Assembly (NCBI GenBank): GCA_016930015.1
Contig: JAFGHR010000038.1
Span: forward strand, 16,405 to 80,404
Length of the DNA stretch: 64,000 bases
Direction: 5' to 3'
Origin: Anaerolineae bacterium
GTDB taxonomy: Bacteria; Chloroflexota; Anaerolineae; Aggregatilineales; Aggregatilineaceae
Shown here in pieces: positions 39,466-49,588 of the stretch. A program made the position numbers and the translations under genes. Below the pieces are notes generated by a model. It saw nothing but the letters and a program-made list of their open reading frames with translations. It was not told the DNA's origin and searched no databases. How positions within the stretch are numbered: position 1 is the first letter of the stretch; each line of letters starts with the position of its first letter.

Positions 39466-41112
39466 CTACAGTGTTTGAATGATACTTTGCAGCAGATCCT
39501 CATCAAGAAAACTACCTTTTTGTAATAATGCAGCGATCTGGTTGCTCAGGCGCCCACGTTCACGCGGAGTTAGCTCTTTGGCCGTCAGCACAATCACCGG
39601 AATCCGGCACAGCGCTTCATCGGACTTAAGGATATTGATGACTTGAAACCCATCCATACCCGGCATCATCAGATCGGTAATCACGACGTCCGGCTGCATC
39701 TTCCGCACCAGTTCAATGCCGCTGGCACCATCCGTTGCGATCTCGACCTTGTACGAACCGCGCGTTTGCAGAATTCGACTGATCAACCGGGCGGCGTCGG
39801 GATTATCTTCGATCACTACCACGCGTCCACCGGTTGTTTCGACCTGTTCCAACGCGGAGAGTATACCTTCCTCTGGCAGCGATTCCACCTGGCTGCTGTG
39901 TGAAACATCCACGTGCCGCGCCCATTGATCGCCCAAAATATGTTTTTCTACCGGCAGGGTATGGCCGGAGCAATTGACAACCACCACATCGTCAGGACGG
40001 ATATCACCATTGCGCACCATTTTGATCAACCCGGCAAACGCAACTGCCGTAGCTGGTTCAACCGACAACCCGTCACCGCGCGCCAGCAAGCGCATGACTT
40101 CAAACGCTTCTTCATCGCTGGCGCTTTCGGCAGCGCCGCCGTATCGCTGCATCAACTGCCACAACCACTCGTATGCCCGGCCCGGACGCCCTGTGCTGAG
40201 GGTCGCGATCACGGTTTGAGGGTTATCAACCGGGACGGCGATACGCTGCCCGGCTTTAAACGCATGGACCATTGGGGCGCATCCCTGCGATTGTACAATA
40301 CCGATAGAGGGCACTTTGTCCGCCAGCCCCAATTCGATCAGCTCTTGAAACCCCTTGGCAACACCAATCGGCCCCATACCCCCGCTGACACCCTGAATAA
40401 ACCAATCCGGCGCGCGCCAGCCCAGGTCTTCGGCGATTTCGTAAGCCATCGTTTTCATGCTTTCAATGGCCGCGATGCTCTTGATGCCGCGATCCAAAAA
40501 GAGGTTGCGGCTCTGGGCGAAACGGGCGGCGACCGCTTTCGTTTCATCATATGTGCCCGTCACTTTGATGACTTCGGCACCATATAATGCCACTTCCCGC
40601 ATTTTTTCGCCGGGCACCTGGCTCGTCAAAAACGCCCATAACTTGATCCCGGCGCGCGCTGCATAGGCAGAATACGCAATCGCGACGTTTCCGGTTGACG
40701 CGACGACCGCTTCTTCAATGCCCAACTCACGCAGCACTGATATCGCAACCGATGCCTGACGATCTTTAAATGAGCCGGTCGGCCCCTGGCGTTCATCTTT
40801 GATATACAGGTTTTTTAGCCCCAGCATGACCGCCAGGTTCGGCACCTGGAGCAGCGGCGTCCCACCTTCACCCATGCTCACAATGTAACGCGGGTCCAAC
40901 AGTGGCAGCAGCTCATAGTAGCGCCATAAACCGGGTTTCCGCCGGGCGAGCTGTTCGGGCCAGCCCGCTGCCAGCAGCGCTTCGAGATCATAACGCGCTT
41001 CCAGGATGTTTTCACCACAAACAGGGCAGGTGGTCTGCCTGCCATCATAGGTCGTCACATGTCCGCAGTTTGTGCAGTGAAGTTGTACTTGTTTGGCAAC
41101 TGGGTCATTCAA
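39466..41112 (-). CDS. Threonine-synthase-like PLP enzyme fused to C-terminal REC (response regulator receiver) domain
   Basis: Zn ribbon CTNCG...CPVCG; PLP Lys motif GPTGSFKDRQASVAISVLRELG; STGNVAIAYSAYAARAG; then VVVIEDNPDAARLISRILQTRG...QPDVVITDLMMPGMDG...PVIVLTAKELTPRERGRL...LLQKGSF. One uninterrupted 548-aa frame; REC is approx 39466-39828. Confidence 0.9.
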   Translation of the reverse strand: MNDPVAKQVQLHCTNCGHVTTYDGRQTTCPVCGENILEARYDLEALLAAGWPEQLARRKPGLWRYYELLPLLDPRYIVSMGEGGTPLLQVPNLAVMLGLKNLYIKDERQGPTGSFKDRQASVAISVLRELGIEEAVVASTGNVAIAYSAYAARAGIKLWAFLTSQVPGEKMREVALYGAEVIKVTGTYDETKAVAARFAQSRNLFLDRGIKSIAAIESMKTMAYEIAEDLGWRAPDWFIQGVSGGMGPIGVAKGFQELIELGLADKVPSIGIVQSQGCAPMVHAFKAGQRIAVPVDNPQTVIATLSTGRPGRAYEWLWQLMQRYGGAAESASDEEAFEVMRLLARGDGLSVEPATAVAFAGLIKMVRNGDIRPDDVVVVNCSGHTLPVEKHILGDQWARHVDVSHSSQVESLPEEGILSALEQVETTGGRVVVIEDNPDAARLISRILQTRGSYKVEIATDGASGIELVRKMQPDVVITDLMMPGMDGFQVINILKSDEALCRIPVIVLTAKELTPRERGRLSNQIAALLQKGSFLDEDLLQSIIQTL

Positions 41113-41113
41113 T

Positions 41114-44100
41114 TTACCGCTTCTCCTGATGGTTCCCCAACTGAATCTCCACCTGGTTTAACAAATGGTGTTCATCCACATCGTCTTTACGATACACATC
41201 TACGTGTTGCAGCGAATCACGTTCTTCGGCGCTGATGTCTTCGGCGGTGAGCACCAGCACCGGAATGCGAGCCGTCCGGTTGTTGGATCGCATTGCCTTT
41301 AATACTTCAAACCCGTCAATCTCTGGCATACGCAGGTCCAGGATCACCAGATCGATCGGTGATGCCGTCTGCTGAATGATGTCCAGCGCCTGCTGTCCCG
41401 TCGTCACCTGCAATACCTCGTAGGTGCCAAACGTTTCGAGCATCTCACGGAACACACGGATCGTTTCCGGCTTGTCGTCCACGAGCAAAATCCGCTGACG
41501 GGTGGCTTCAGCTTCGGCCTGTTGGACTGCCGTGACCAATTGTTCGCGCGTAAACGGCTTGATCAGGTAATTCGACGCCCCCAAACGGTAACCGCGCTCC
41601 ATATCGGCGTCTATGCTGCATACAATGATCGGCGTTCGGAAGGTTGGCTCAGCATCTTTGAGATGCGCTAACAAGTCCCAGCCCTGCTGTTCGTGCATGG
41701 CAACATCCAAGAGTATAACACGAGGTTGGTAGGCAACGGCTAACTCTTCCGCGTCTTCCAACCGGGTGACACCGATCACCTCGTACCCTTCGCGTGCCAG
41801 ATACTTCCGGTACAGGTCGATCGCTTTAACCTGTTCCTCAACAACCAACACAATCCGGCTGGCTGGTGGTGCAGGGGCACTCTCCTCTACCGGTTGGTCA
41901 CTGTATTCTTCATGCACGTCATCGCTGGCCCCGCCTTCGTCGGGTTCGACAGCATCTTCTTCTGGTGGTGGTGATACCGGGATCGAAATGCTGAAGGTTG
42001 ATCCGACGCCGACTTCACTCTCAACCCAGATGCGCCCCCCCTGAAGCTCCGTGAGCGATTTCGCCAGCGGCAGCCCCATACCGGTACCTTCAACGCGGCG
42101 CGTCAAGGAATTATCGACCTGCTGGAACGCCTCGAACAACAGCGGCATATCTTCTTCAGCGATACCAATGCCGGTATCGGATACCGAGACGTGGATAACT
42201 GGCTGGCCTTCCTCCGTTGTCGGGAAGGCCGTCAGCGTGACGCTGCCTTCGTTGGTGAACTTGCTGGCATTTGATACCAGGTTGAGCAGCACCTGTCGTG
42301 TGCGGAACTCGTCACCATACGCGTCGGGCAGATCGTCCGCTATTTCTGTGTACAACCGGAGCGACTTCTCACGCGAGAGGCCAACGGCGCTGGACATCAC
42401 GCCTTTGATCACCTCTTGCAGCTTAAAATAGGCAAAGGACAGCTCCATTTTGCCCGCTTCGATCTTCGCCTGGTCAAGAATATCGTTCACCAGGCCCAAC
42501 AGGTGGCGACCACTATCATAGATCGTCTGCAAATCCTCTTCCTGGGCGTCGGTCAGTGGGCCGTCGATACCCTTCAGGATCACGCGCGAGAAGCCAATGA
42601 TTGAGTTAAGCGGCGTACGCAGCTCGTGACTCATCGCGGCCAGGAAGTTTGTTTTCAGGTGGTCAACCTCAAGCAGCCGCACGTTCGCATCCTGAATTTC
42701 GCGCAGCAGCCGCGAGTTTTCGATGATCGCTGCCAGCGAACTGCTCAGGGTTTGGAGCAAACGTAAGTCATTTTCGTCAAATGCGTTCACTTCGTTGCTT
42801 TCACCCACCAGTACACCCACCAGCACACCCACCGCCTGAAGTGGCACCGCGATGACGGAGCGGGTATTTTTGTTGGATGGCAGACGGCGGGGATCGTTGG
42901 ATAGATCATCAATGATAACGGCCTCGTTGTGACGCGCCACCCAACCAATCAACCCGCGATCAAGCTCAATCGATGACAGATCGGTTTCCGCACCCACAGC
43001 ACCCACGTCGGCGCCTTTGACCATGTACTCACCGCTGGCATCAGGCAAAAAGATACTGGCGCTGGTCAGGTTCATTGTGCCGCGCAGGGTATTCACGACC
43101 TGGTCGAGCGTTTCATCCAGGTCGATAGCGGTCGCGGCTGCCGTTGTCACGCTGAACAAAAACGCCATCTCGTCGGCCCGCTGCTCAGAAACCTCAAATA
43201 ACCGCGCATTGTCAATGGCGGTTGCCACCAGGTCGGCCAGCGAGCGCAGCGCATTTGCATCATCATCGGTAAATGCACCAGGCTGGTTACTCTGGACATC
43301 CAGCGCGCCCACGATCTGGCCGCGTGTGATCAGTGGCAGTGCCATTTCGGAGCGTGTATTCGGAAGATACGGATTAAATTTGTGCACTATCTTTGCATCG
43401 GCGGTGTCAAGCGCGATTTGAGGCTCACCTTTTTGTGTAACCTGCCCGATCACCGAATCTGATCCGACCAGCAGGTGGTGCCGGATGCTCAAAAGCTGCT
43501 GCCCGGCCTCACCGGTTGACGCCACCAGATCGGCCCGTGCGTTTTCGTCGTTGACCAAAAACACCTGCACGTGGTCATATTCAAAGGCGTCGCGGATCAT
43601 GTTGATCACCTGCGACAGCAGTTCATCCAGCCGCAAAATCGTGGTAACCGCGCGGCTGATTTCAGCCGATATGCTCAACTGGCGTGCTCGCCGCTGCGCC
43701 TGCTGGAACAGCAGCATGTTTTCAAGCGATGTGGCCGCCTGGTCAGCCAATGACTCGTACAATCGTTTACTACCCGTGTTTAACGAGAGATGCCGGGGGA
43801 AGCCCAACAAGACCATGCCCAGCGATCGACCCGCTGACTTGAGTGGGATAAAAATCGCCGCCCGGATCGCCAGAGCTTCGAGCGCTTGTTTGGCGTCATC
43901 ATCCAGTGTTGGCGCTGTGGTTATATCGTCGATCCACGTGATATCGGGCGACATCATAACCGACCACAGCGGGAACTGCCGGGTACTATAACGTGTGCCG
44001 CTCAGATCGTCGGCCTGGTGAGCGCTCCAGCTTGCCATCACTTCAACGGCGGCATACGACATATCCGGCACTTCGGCGTGCAGCAGGTACAACAAGCCCT

Positions 44101-47100
44101 GGGAAACATCCAGCAGTTCGGCGTGTTGGATAAATGCCATCAGGACGTCTTGCGCGGCCTGGGCATTGGCTATTGCGCGGCTGATGTAATACAGGGCTGC
44201 CGTATCCTGGAGCGCGTCTTCGGTACGTGCCAGCAGCCGCTGGTTTTCAATCGTAATCGCGGCCTGGTCGGTCAGTGTGGACAACAAACGCCGTTCTTCC
44301 ACAGAAAATACACGCGGCTGCTTGTACCCCACGACCAACCACCCGACAGCCTCACCACGCACGCCCAGCGGAAAACTGCTGATCGCCGCCAATTCGAGCG
44401 CGTTCAGGCACGCTGCTTCCGCATCATCCGGTTGGTTTGCGTCCGGAATTCGCATCTCCTGCGTTAGTAAAGGCTGGAAAACCGATACATTACACGTGTC
44501 TTTCAGTTCAGATGGTTGGCTGGCGGCGATATACATGGTTTCGTGGCCCTCAAAATCATCATTTCTCAAAATGATATAGGCCGCATCAGGGAATAACACG
44601 TCAAGCTGCCAAAGCATCACTTTCAGCAGTTCGGACATATCAGAAACATGCGAGATCGAGCGGCTGGCTTCATACAACAAGGTTGTTTCGCGCAAACTGT
44701 CTTGCAGCGCACGCTCTAGCTCTTGCAGATCACTGATGTCTTGAAAGGCGCCAACGGCGGCGGTAATGTTTCCGTCACGGTCACGGATAGGCGCCACATT
44801 GGCCAGCAGGGAAATCCGGCTGCCGTCCGGATGGATGACTATCAGGTCGTCAACCAGCACCGGTTCCCCGGTGGAAAAAACGCGGGTCAGCGGCCATTCC
44901 TGGCTGGAATAAGCCATCCCTGTATCACTATGAACAATGGGGTATGATGCGGAAACTTGCGCGGCATCTTCCGCCTGCGCCAGCGGCCCCACCAACTCCA
45001 GCAGCCGTTGATTCGACAACATCACGTCGCCGGTGGGGGTAGCTACCATGATGCCGGTCGGCATGGTATCAACGATAATCTGCAATTCCTGGCGCTGGCT
45101 CTCGGCCTGATCAAACAAGCGGCGGTTTTCAGTAGCAACGGCGACCTGGCTGGACAATGTAGCCACAAGCTGAACATCTCGTTCGTCAATATCAGGCGCG
45201 TCAAATGCCCGGCCAATTTGTAAGACACCCACTATGTCGCTGCCAAGACGAACCGGCATTGCCAGATGTTTGCCATAGTATTGAATGGTTTCGTCCAATG
45301 CGCCGGTGGACGGCTGATCGTTTACCTGGTTGACGATGATCATTTTTCCGCGCTGAACCGCTTCAGTCAGCGCCATCGGGGCCTGTACATCGACATGATC
45401 GGGCCAATCGGTGTGAGACGCGACCACGCGCTGAATCCGCACGCCGTCCCCGGTTAGCAGTCCAAACCACCACCGGTCATAGTTGCCCGGCCCGGACACC
45501 GTCTTAAAGAGATGCTGAAGACCGGACTCGAAATCACTACCAATCTGACCGGCCAACTGACCGGCTTCGGCCAACGCCTGCGCACGGCGGGTTTCGGTTT
45601 GTGCTTCCTCGAACAGGCGTGCATTTTCGACGGCCAGCCCTACACGCCCGGCTAGAGTCTCCATCAGTATATAATCGTCATCTGTCAGTTCGCGATATCC
45701 TGGCATATCGACGACCAGCGTCCCGATCGTTTCACCACGAACCTGAATCGGCGTTTCGGTCTGATCGCCGGATAAAACCAGTTGGCCGTTGCCGAGTGGT
45801 TCCACCCGCAGTTGATCGTACACGTAGCCCGTCGGGATCGTGCCGCCGTGTTCTGCGTCATGCGACTGCCACGCCGATCGTGTTAGCTGGCGGTTGAGCG
45901 TGTTAATTTCCTGTACACGTTCCTGAGTCTCGGCCAGCAAGCGCGCATTTTCGATAGCAATCGCAATCTGATCGGACAGTACTTCAAACACCCGCACCAC
46001 GTCTTCATCAAATGCATCGGACTCCGTGCTTTGTAAGTCCAGCGCGCCGAAAACCCGATCTTCAATCTTGAGCGGCAGCCCCATTTCGGACCGGGTGGAA
46101 GGCAAGAACGGGTTGGGCTGCCAGGATACATCGGGTTTGCTTGTATCAGACGCGATGACAACCTGGCCGCGCGCCGTGACACGACCAATCAACGAATTCG
46201 AACCCACGCGTAACTTGTGCCCAAACTCAAGCAGTTGGCGCCCTGCTTCCCCGGTACTTTCGGTTAACACGGCATATTCACCCAGATTATCCAACATAAA
46301 AATCTGGACATGGTACACTGTGTCAAAACGGCGTCGAATCTGCCCAACCATTTCACGTAACAAGACATCGATATCGCGGATACTGGTCGCGATCCGTCCA
46401 ATCTCAGCCGCGATTTCCAGGTCACGCGCATGGTACTGAACACGCGCCTCCATGTTGTGGAACAGCGCGTCAACCATCTCGCGTGACTGCTCAAGTTCGA
46501 CAGCCATCCGGTTAAATGTCTCGGCCAATTCCACCATCTCACGCCCGCCGCTCGGCATGATCCGAAAATCAAGCTGACCTTCTCCTAACGCACGCGTGCC
46601 GTGTTGAAGCTGTCGGACGGGATGAATCACGCTTCGCCGGACTATCATGACAGCCGCCAGCCCAACCAACACGATCGCCCCTAACGCTACCCCCGCCGAA
46701 GACAGGAGTCCTTCCCACAAGGCTTGATCAATCGGGTCAGCCGGGATGCCAACAATAAAGTCCAACTGGAGTTCCGGGGCCTGCGAAATTGGCTGCGCCG
46801 CCGCGCGTGTCAGATACACCGCGCCATAACCTGGCACATCACGCCGTACCGTTTTGTCTAGCGGCACGTCATGCAGGTTGAGCGCTTCGATCGGCTTGCC
46901 TTTGTAAGTCGGATCAGAGTGGGCAATGATGTTTGTGTTGGAAAAAACAAGCGCCTCGAAAGCCACATTGGGGTTGGCTGCCACAAAGCTGGTGAATCCG
47001 TCCTCAAACTGGGCGAACATGATCGACACCAGCGACGCCATATTCAGGCTATCCGATGTCCTCTCAGGAGCAGAAACCTGGGTCATGAAAACGTCAAACG

Positions 47101-47284
47101 CTTTCATCGATTCCTGCAACGAACCGGCAATGGCCAGGCTTTGCTCACGCTTGGCGTCGAGCAGGGTATTGCGCTGGCGGACACCCTGCACAACCTGCAA
47201 CGCAGCGGCCAGCAGCAGCAAGGCCACAACTATGGTTACGATAATCTGGATTTGGATGCCTCGTTTACGTAGCATGGCGTTCAC
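41114..47284 (-). CDS. Giant multi-GAF hybrid histidine kinase (Cache/HAMP, ~7 GAF, PAS, HisKA, HATPase, 2x REC)
   Basis: HAMP-like SVIHPVRQLQHGTRALGEGQLDFRI; several LP(S/N)TRSEMxLPL GAF motifs; PAS followed by VGAFQDISDLQELERALQ; FLAAMSHELRTPLNSIIGFSRVI; LLNLVSNASKFTNEG; DTGIGIAEEDMPLLFEAFQQV; RIVLVVEEQ...; RILLVDDKPETIRVFREML. Confidence 0.93.
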   Translation of the reverse strand: MNAMLRKRGIQIQIIVTIVVALLLLAAALQVVQGVRQRNTLLDAKREQSLAIAGSLQESMKAFDVFMTQVSAPERTSDSLNMASLVSIMFAQFEDGFTSFVAANPNVAFEALVFSNTNIIAHSDPTYKGKPIEALNLHDVPLDKTVRRDVPGYGAVYLTRAAAQPISQAPELQLDFIVGIPADPIDQALWEGLLSSAGVALGAIVLVGLAAVMIVRRSVIHPVRQLQHGTRALGEGQLDFRIMPSGGREMVELAETFNRMAVELEQSREMVDALFHNMEARVQYHARDLEIAAEIGRIATSIRDIDVLLREMVGQIRRRFDTVYHVQIFMLDNLGEYAVLTESTGEAGRQLLEFGHKLRVGSNSLIGRVTARGQVVIASDTSKPDVSWQPNPFLPSTRSEMGLPLKIEDRVFGALDLQSTESDAFDEDVVRVFEVLSDQIAIAIENARLLAETQERVQEINTLNRQLTRSAWQSHDAEHGGTIPTGYVYDQLRVEPLGNGQLVLSGDQTETPIQVRGETIGTLVVDMPGYRELTDDDYILMETLAGRVGLAVENARLFEEAQTETRRAQALAEAGQLAGQIGSDFESGLQHLFKTVSGPGNYDRWWFGLLTGDGVRIQRVVASHTDWPDHVDVQAPMALTEAVQRGKMIIVNQVNDQPSTGALDETIQYYGKHLAMPVRLGSDIVGVLQIGRAFDAPDIDERDVQLVATLSSQVAVATENRRLFDQAESQRQELQIIVDTMPTGIMVATPTGDVMLSNQRLLELVGPLAQAEDAAQVSASYPIVHSDTGMAYSSQEWPLTRVFSTGEPVLVDDLIVIHPDGSRISLLANVAPIRDRDGNITAAVGAFQDISDLQELERALQDSLRETTLLYEASRSISHVSDMSELLKVMLWQLDVLFPDAAYIILRNDDFEGHETMYIAASQPSELKDTCNVSVFQPLLTQEMRIPDANQPDDAEAACLNALELAAISSFPLGVRGEAVGWLVVGYKQPRVFSVEERRLLSTLTDQAAITIENQRLLARTEDALQDTAALYYISRAIANAQAAQDVLMAFIQHAELLDVSQGLLYLLHAEVPDMSYAAVEVMASWSAHQADDLSGTRYSTRQFPLWSVMMSPDITWIDDITTAPTLDDDAKQALEALAIRAAIFIPLKSAGRSLGMVLLGFPRHLSLNTGSKRLYESLADQAATSLENMLLFQQAQRRARQLSISAEISRAVTTILRLDELLSQVINMIRDAFEYDHVQVFLVNDENARADLVASTGEAGQQLLSIRHHLLVGSDSVIGQVTQKGEPQIALDTADAKIVHKFNPYLPNTRSEMALPLITRGQIVGALDVQSNQPGAFTDDDANALRSLADLVATAIDNARLFEVSEQRADEMAFLFSVTTAAATAIDLDETLDQVVNTLRGTMNLTSASIFLPDASGEYMVKGADVGAVGAETDLSSIELDRGLIGWVARHNEAVIIDDLSNDPRRLPSNKNTRSVIAVPLQAVGVLVGVLVGESNEVNAFDENDLRLLQTLSSSLAAIIENSRLLREIQDANVRLLEVDHLKTNFLAAMSHELRTPLNSIIGFSRVILKGIDGPLTDAQEEDLQTIYDSGRHLLGLVNDILDQAKIEAGKMELSFAYFKLQEVIKGVMSSAVGLSREKSLRLYTEIADDLPDAYGDEFRTRQVLLNLVSNASKFTNEGSVTLTAFPTTEEGQPVIHVSVSDTGIGIAEEDMPLLFEAFQQVDNSLTRRVEGTGMGLPLAKSLTELQGGRIWVESEVGVGSTFSISIPVSPPPEEDAVEPDEGGASDDVHEEYSDQPVEESAPAPPASRIVLVVEEQVKAIDLYRKYLAREGYEVIGVTRLEDAEELAVAYQPRVILLDVAMHEQQGWDLLAHLKDAEPTFRTPIIVCSIDADMERGYRLGASNYLIKPFTREQLVTAVQQAEAEATRQRILLVDDKPETIRVFREMLETFGTYEVLQVTTGQQALDIIQQTASPIDLVILDLRMPEIDGFEVLKAMRSNNRTARIPVLVLTAEDISAEERDSLQHVDVYRKDDVDEHHLLNQVEIQLGNHQEKR

Positions 47285-49584
47285 TCGTCTGTTCTGTTGG
47301 CGGGGGGTTCTGGCGTTTTCTCATCAGGGGAAATCAACCGAATGGATGTAGTCGGCACTCGGAGCGCTAAGCCCAGTTCCCGCACGGCGGTTCGTAATAT
47401 ATGATCAACATCGGTCATGGCAAGGAACTTGCTCGAAATCTGGTTCACCAGCACCTCGCGCTGCGCTACACGCTGGCTTTGTTCCAACAAGCGGATATTG
47501 TCGGCTGTGAGCGCCAGGCGCGCGGTGAGTTCCAGCGCCGTTTGACGCACGTTACGGGTATACCGCCCTCTCGGAATCTGCCATTCGATAGCGCCCAACA
47601 CCTCGTCACGCAGCAAAATGGGGACGGCAAACACAACGATATCGCCGTCAAAACGTTCGGTAATCTGCCGGGCGCGCATAGCGTCTACCTGAAGCTCACT
47701 CCACCCATCTTCCTCAGACACAGCCTGACCAACCGCCGCCTGTAATGTTTCGGGGCCTTTAAGGCGCACAATATCTTGCCATGCGGATTGGGTCAGCATA
47801 CGGTTCAGGTTCTCGATATCAGCCATACGCGCGGTTGATTCGGCAAAAAGGGCCGCGTTCTCGATAGCAATCGATATTTGATCGGCCATGCCCTGAAACA
47901 ACTCAACATCACGATCATCAAACGCGTTGGGATCACGGCTTTGCAAATCCAATGCGCCAATAATGCGGTTACCACTGCGCAGGGGCAAGGCCATCTCTGC
48001 ACGTGTATCCGGCAAAAACTCATTACGCCTATGGATCGGATTCTCCGACGTGTCGAGCGCCACTACCGCATGCCCCGAAGCCGTGACGCTGCCGATAACG
48101 CTCTGGCTGCCGATCTCAAGGTAATGCCCACGCCGCAACAACTGCTGCCCGGTCACACCGGTTGAGGCGCGCAGGTTTGCGCGGCCCGTTTGTTCATCGG
48201 TGAGAAAAACCTGGGCATGGTATATCATGTCGAAACGCACACGGATCAGATCGACAACTTCTTCAAGCAGCGTATCCAGGTCGTGAATACGTGTGAGAAT
48301 CCGGCTGACTTCCAGGGTAGTTGCCAGGTTATGTGTACGCTGTTCCACACGATCTTCCAGTTCCGATATCGCGTTCAATAACTGCCCTGACATGGCACCG
48401 AAGGCATTGTTCAACACGCCAATTTCATCCTGGCGCACCATTTGGGGCAGTTCGATATCGAGTTGTCCGGCTGAAATCTGGCGAGCTGACTCCGTCAGGC
48501 GAATCAGTGGTCGGGCAATAACCAGGCGTGCTACAAACGCAGTCGCCAGGGCAAGCACTGCTACACCAAACCCAATCGCCAATACAAGAAACACGCCTTC
48601 TTCCAGGGCTTTGTTGTTGATCTGGTTCATTGGCGTTTCGGCCAGAATGGCGAATTGGGGCCCTTTGGGTACGGCGGCAAAGGTGTAAAACCCCAGTACT
48701 TCACGGTCCAGCAGCGTACTATCATAACGCGATACACCCGTTTGACCGCGCTGAGCCAGGAGGAACCCTTCAGAATCACTCGCGTCGACAAAATAGTCCT
48801 GGTCGTGCGCAGGAGAAGCCAGCAATCCCGCCGCGGTCAGGAGGTAAACATGCATATCCAGATCACTCTGTGGGAAATCTGCCAGCGATGAAAAGAGATC
48901 GGGTAGATACACATCATCTGTGGCCAGGACCAGATCCTGTGTGAACACCAGGTAACCGACACGGTACCCGGTCCCAGTCACATTCCAATCCGCTTCGAGC
49001 GCAAACACAACATCCACAGACGGATCACCAGCCGTATCCTGGTAAATATCCGTGAGTGTGTCCCACGTTTCAAGTACGTCTGCCGCGATGAGATCGTCGG
49101 CTGGTGTTTTTGCCCTATCAGGAGTTTCAGAGCTGAAGCGCACCACGCCACCAACTTTGGACACATCCATAACCGCATCACCACCCCTGGTAAGCAGCCG
49201 TACCCGTGAGAGTGAGTACAGGGTGTCCAGATAATGACGGAACGTGGATTCGGCTATCTGGCGGCGGCCAGCTTTTAGCTCATCTGACAGGCCGGTGGGC
49301 GCCACGTATAGATATTCAAGGATGTTCTGCTGGTCAATCGGGTTAGAGATCAGCCGCTCAACCTCGGAAACGAGCGTACGCATATCCTGTTCGGTCCGCG
49401 TCGTTTCTAAGGGGCCAAGCATTTCCAGGCGAGCTTCGTGCTCGTCACGGATCGCGGCATACCGGCGACTGACCGTCATTGGCACCAAAATGCTGAGTGC
49501 GGGCACCAGGATCGCGACCAGAAAGATCACGGTCAGCTTGGTACTGATGGACCAATGTAAAACGTTTAAGCGGCGCAGCACCAT
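47281..49584 (-). CDS. Membrane receptor: periplasmic sensor + HAMP + two GAF modules, no output domain
   Basis: MVLRRLNVLHWSISTKLTVIFLVAILVPALSILVPM...; HAMP LVIARPLIRLTESARQISAGQLDIELP; LPDTRAEMALPLRSGNRIIGALDLQSRDPNAF. Start likely 49584 rather than 49629 (removes a 41-bp overlap). Confidence 0.85.
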   Translation of the reverse strand: MVLRRLNVLHWSISTKLTVIFLVAILVPALSILVPMTVSRRYAAIRDEHEARLEMLGPLETTRTEQDMRTLVSEVERLISNPIDQQNILEYLYVAPTGLSDELKAGRRQIAESTFRHYLDTLYSLSRVRLLTRGGDAVMDVSKVGGVVRFSSETPDRAKTPADDLIAADVLETWDTLTDIYQDTAGDPSVDVVFALEADWNVTGTGYRVGYLVFTQDLVLATDDVYLPDLFSSLADFPQSDLDMHVYLLTAAGLLASPAHDQDYFVDASDSEGFLLAQRGQTGVSRYDSTLLDREVLGFYTFAAVPKGPQFAILAETPMNQINNKALEEGVFLVLAIGFGVAVLALATAFVARLVIARPLIRLTESARQISAGQLDIELPQMVRQDEIGVLNNAFGAMSGQLLNAISELEDRVEQRTHNLATTLEVSRILTRIHDLDTLLEEVVDLIRVRFDMIYHAQVFLTDEQTGRANLRASTGVTGQQLLRRGHYLEIGSQSVIGSVTASGHAVVALDTSENPIHRRNEFLPDTRAEMALPLRSGNRIIGALDLQSRDPNAFDDRDVELFQGMADQISIAIENAALFAESTARMADIENLNRMLTQSAWQDIVRLKGPETLQAAVGQAVSEEDGWSELQVDAMRARQITERFDGDIVVFAVPILLRDEVLGAIEWQIPRGRYTRNVRQTALELTARLALTADNIRLLEQSQRVAQREVLVNQISSKFLAMTDVDHILRTAVRELGLALRVPTTSIRLISPDEKTPEPPANRTDE

Positions 49585-49588
49585 AACT

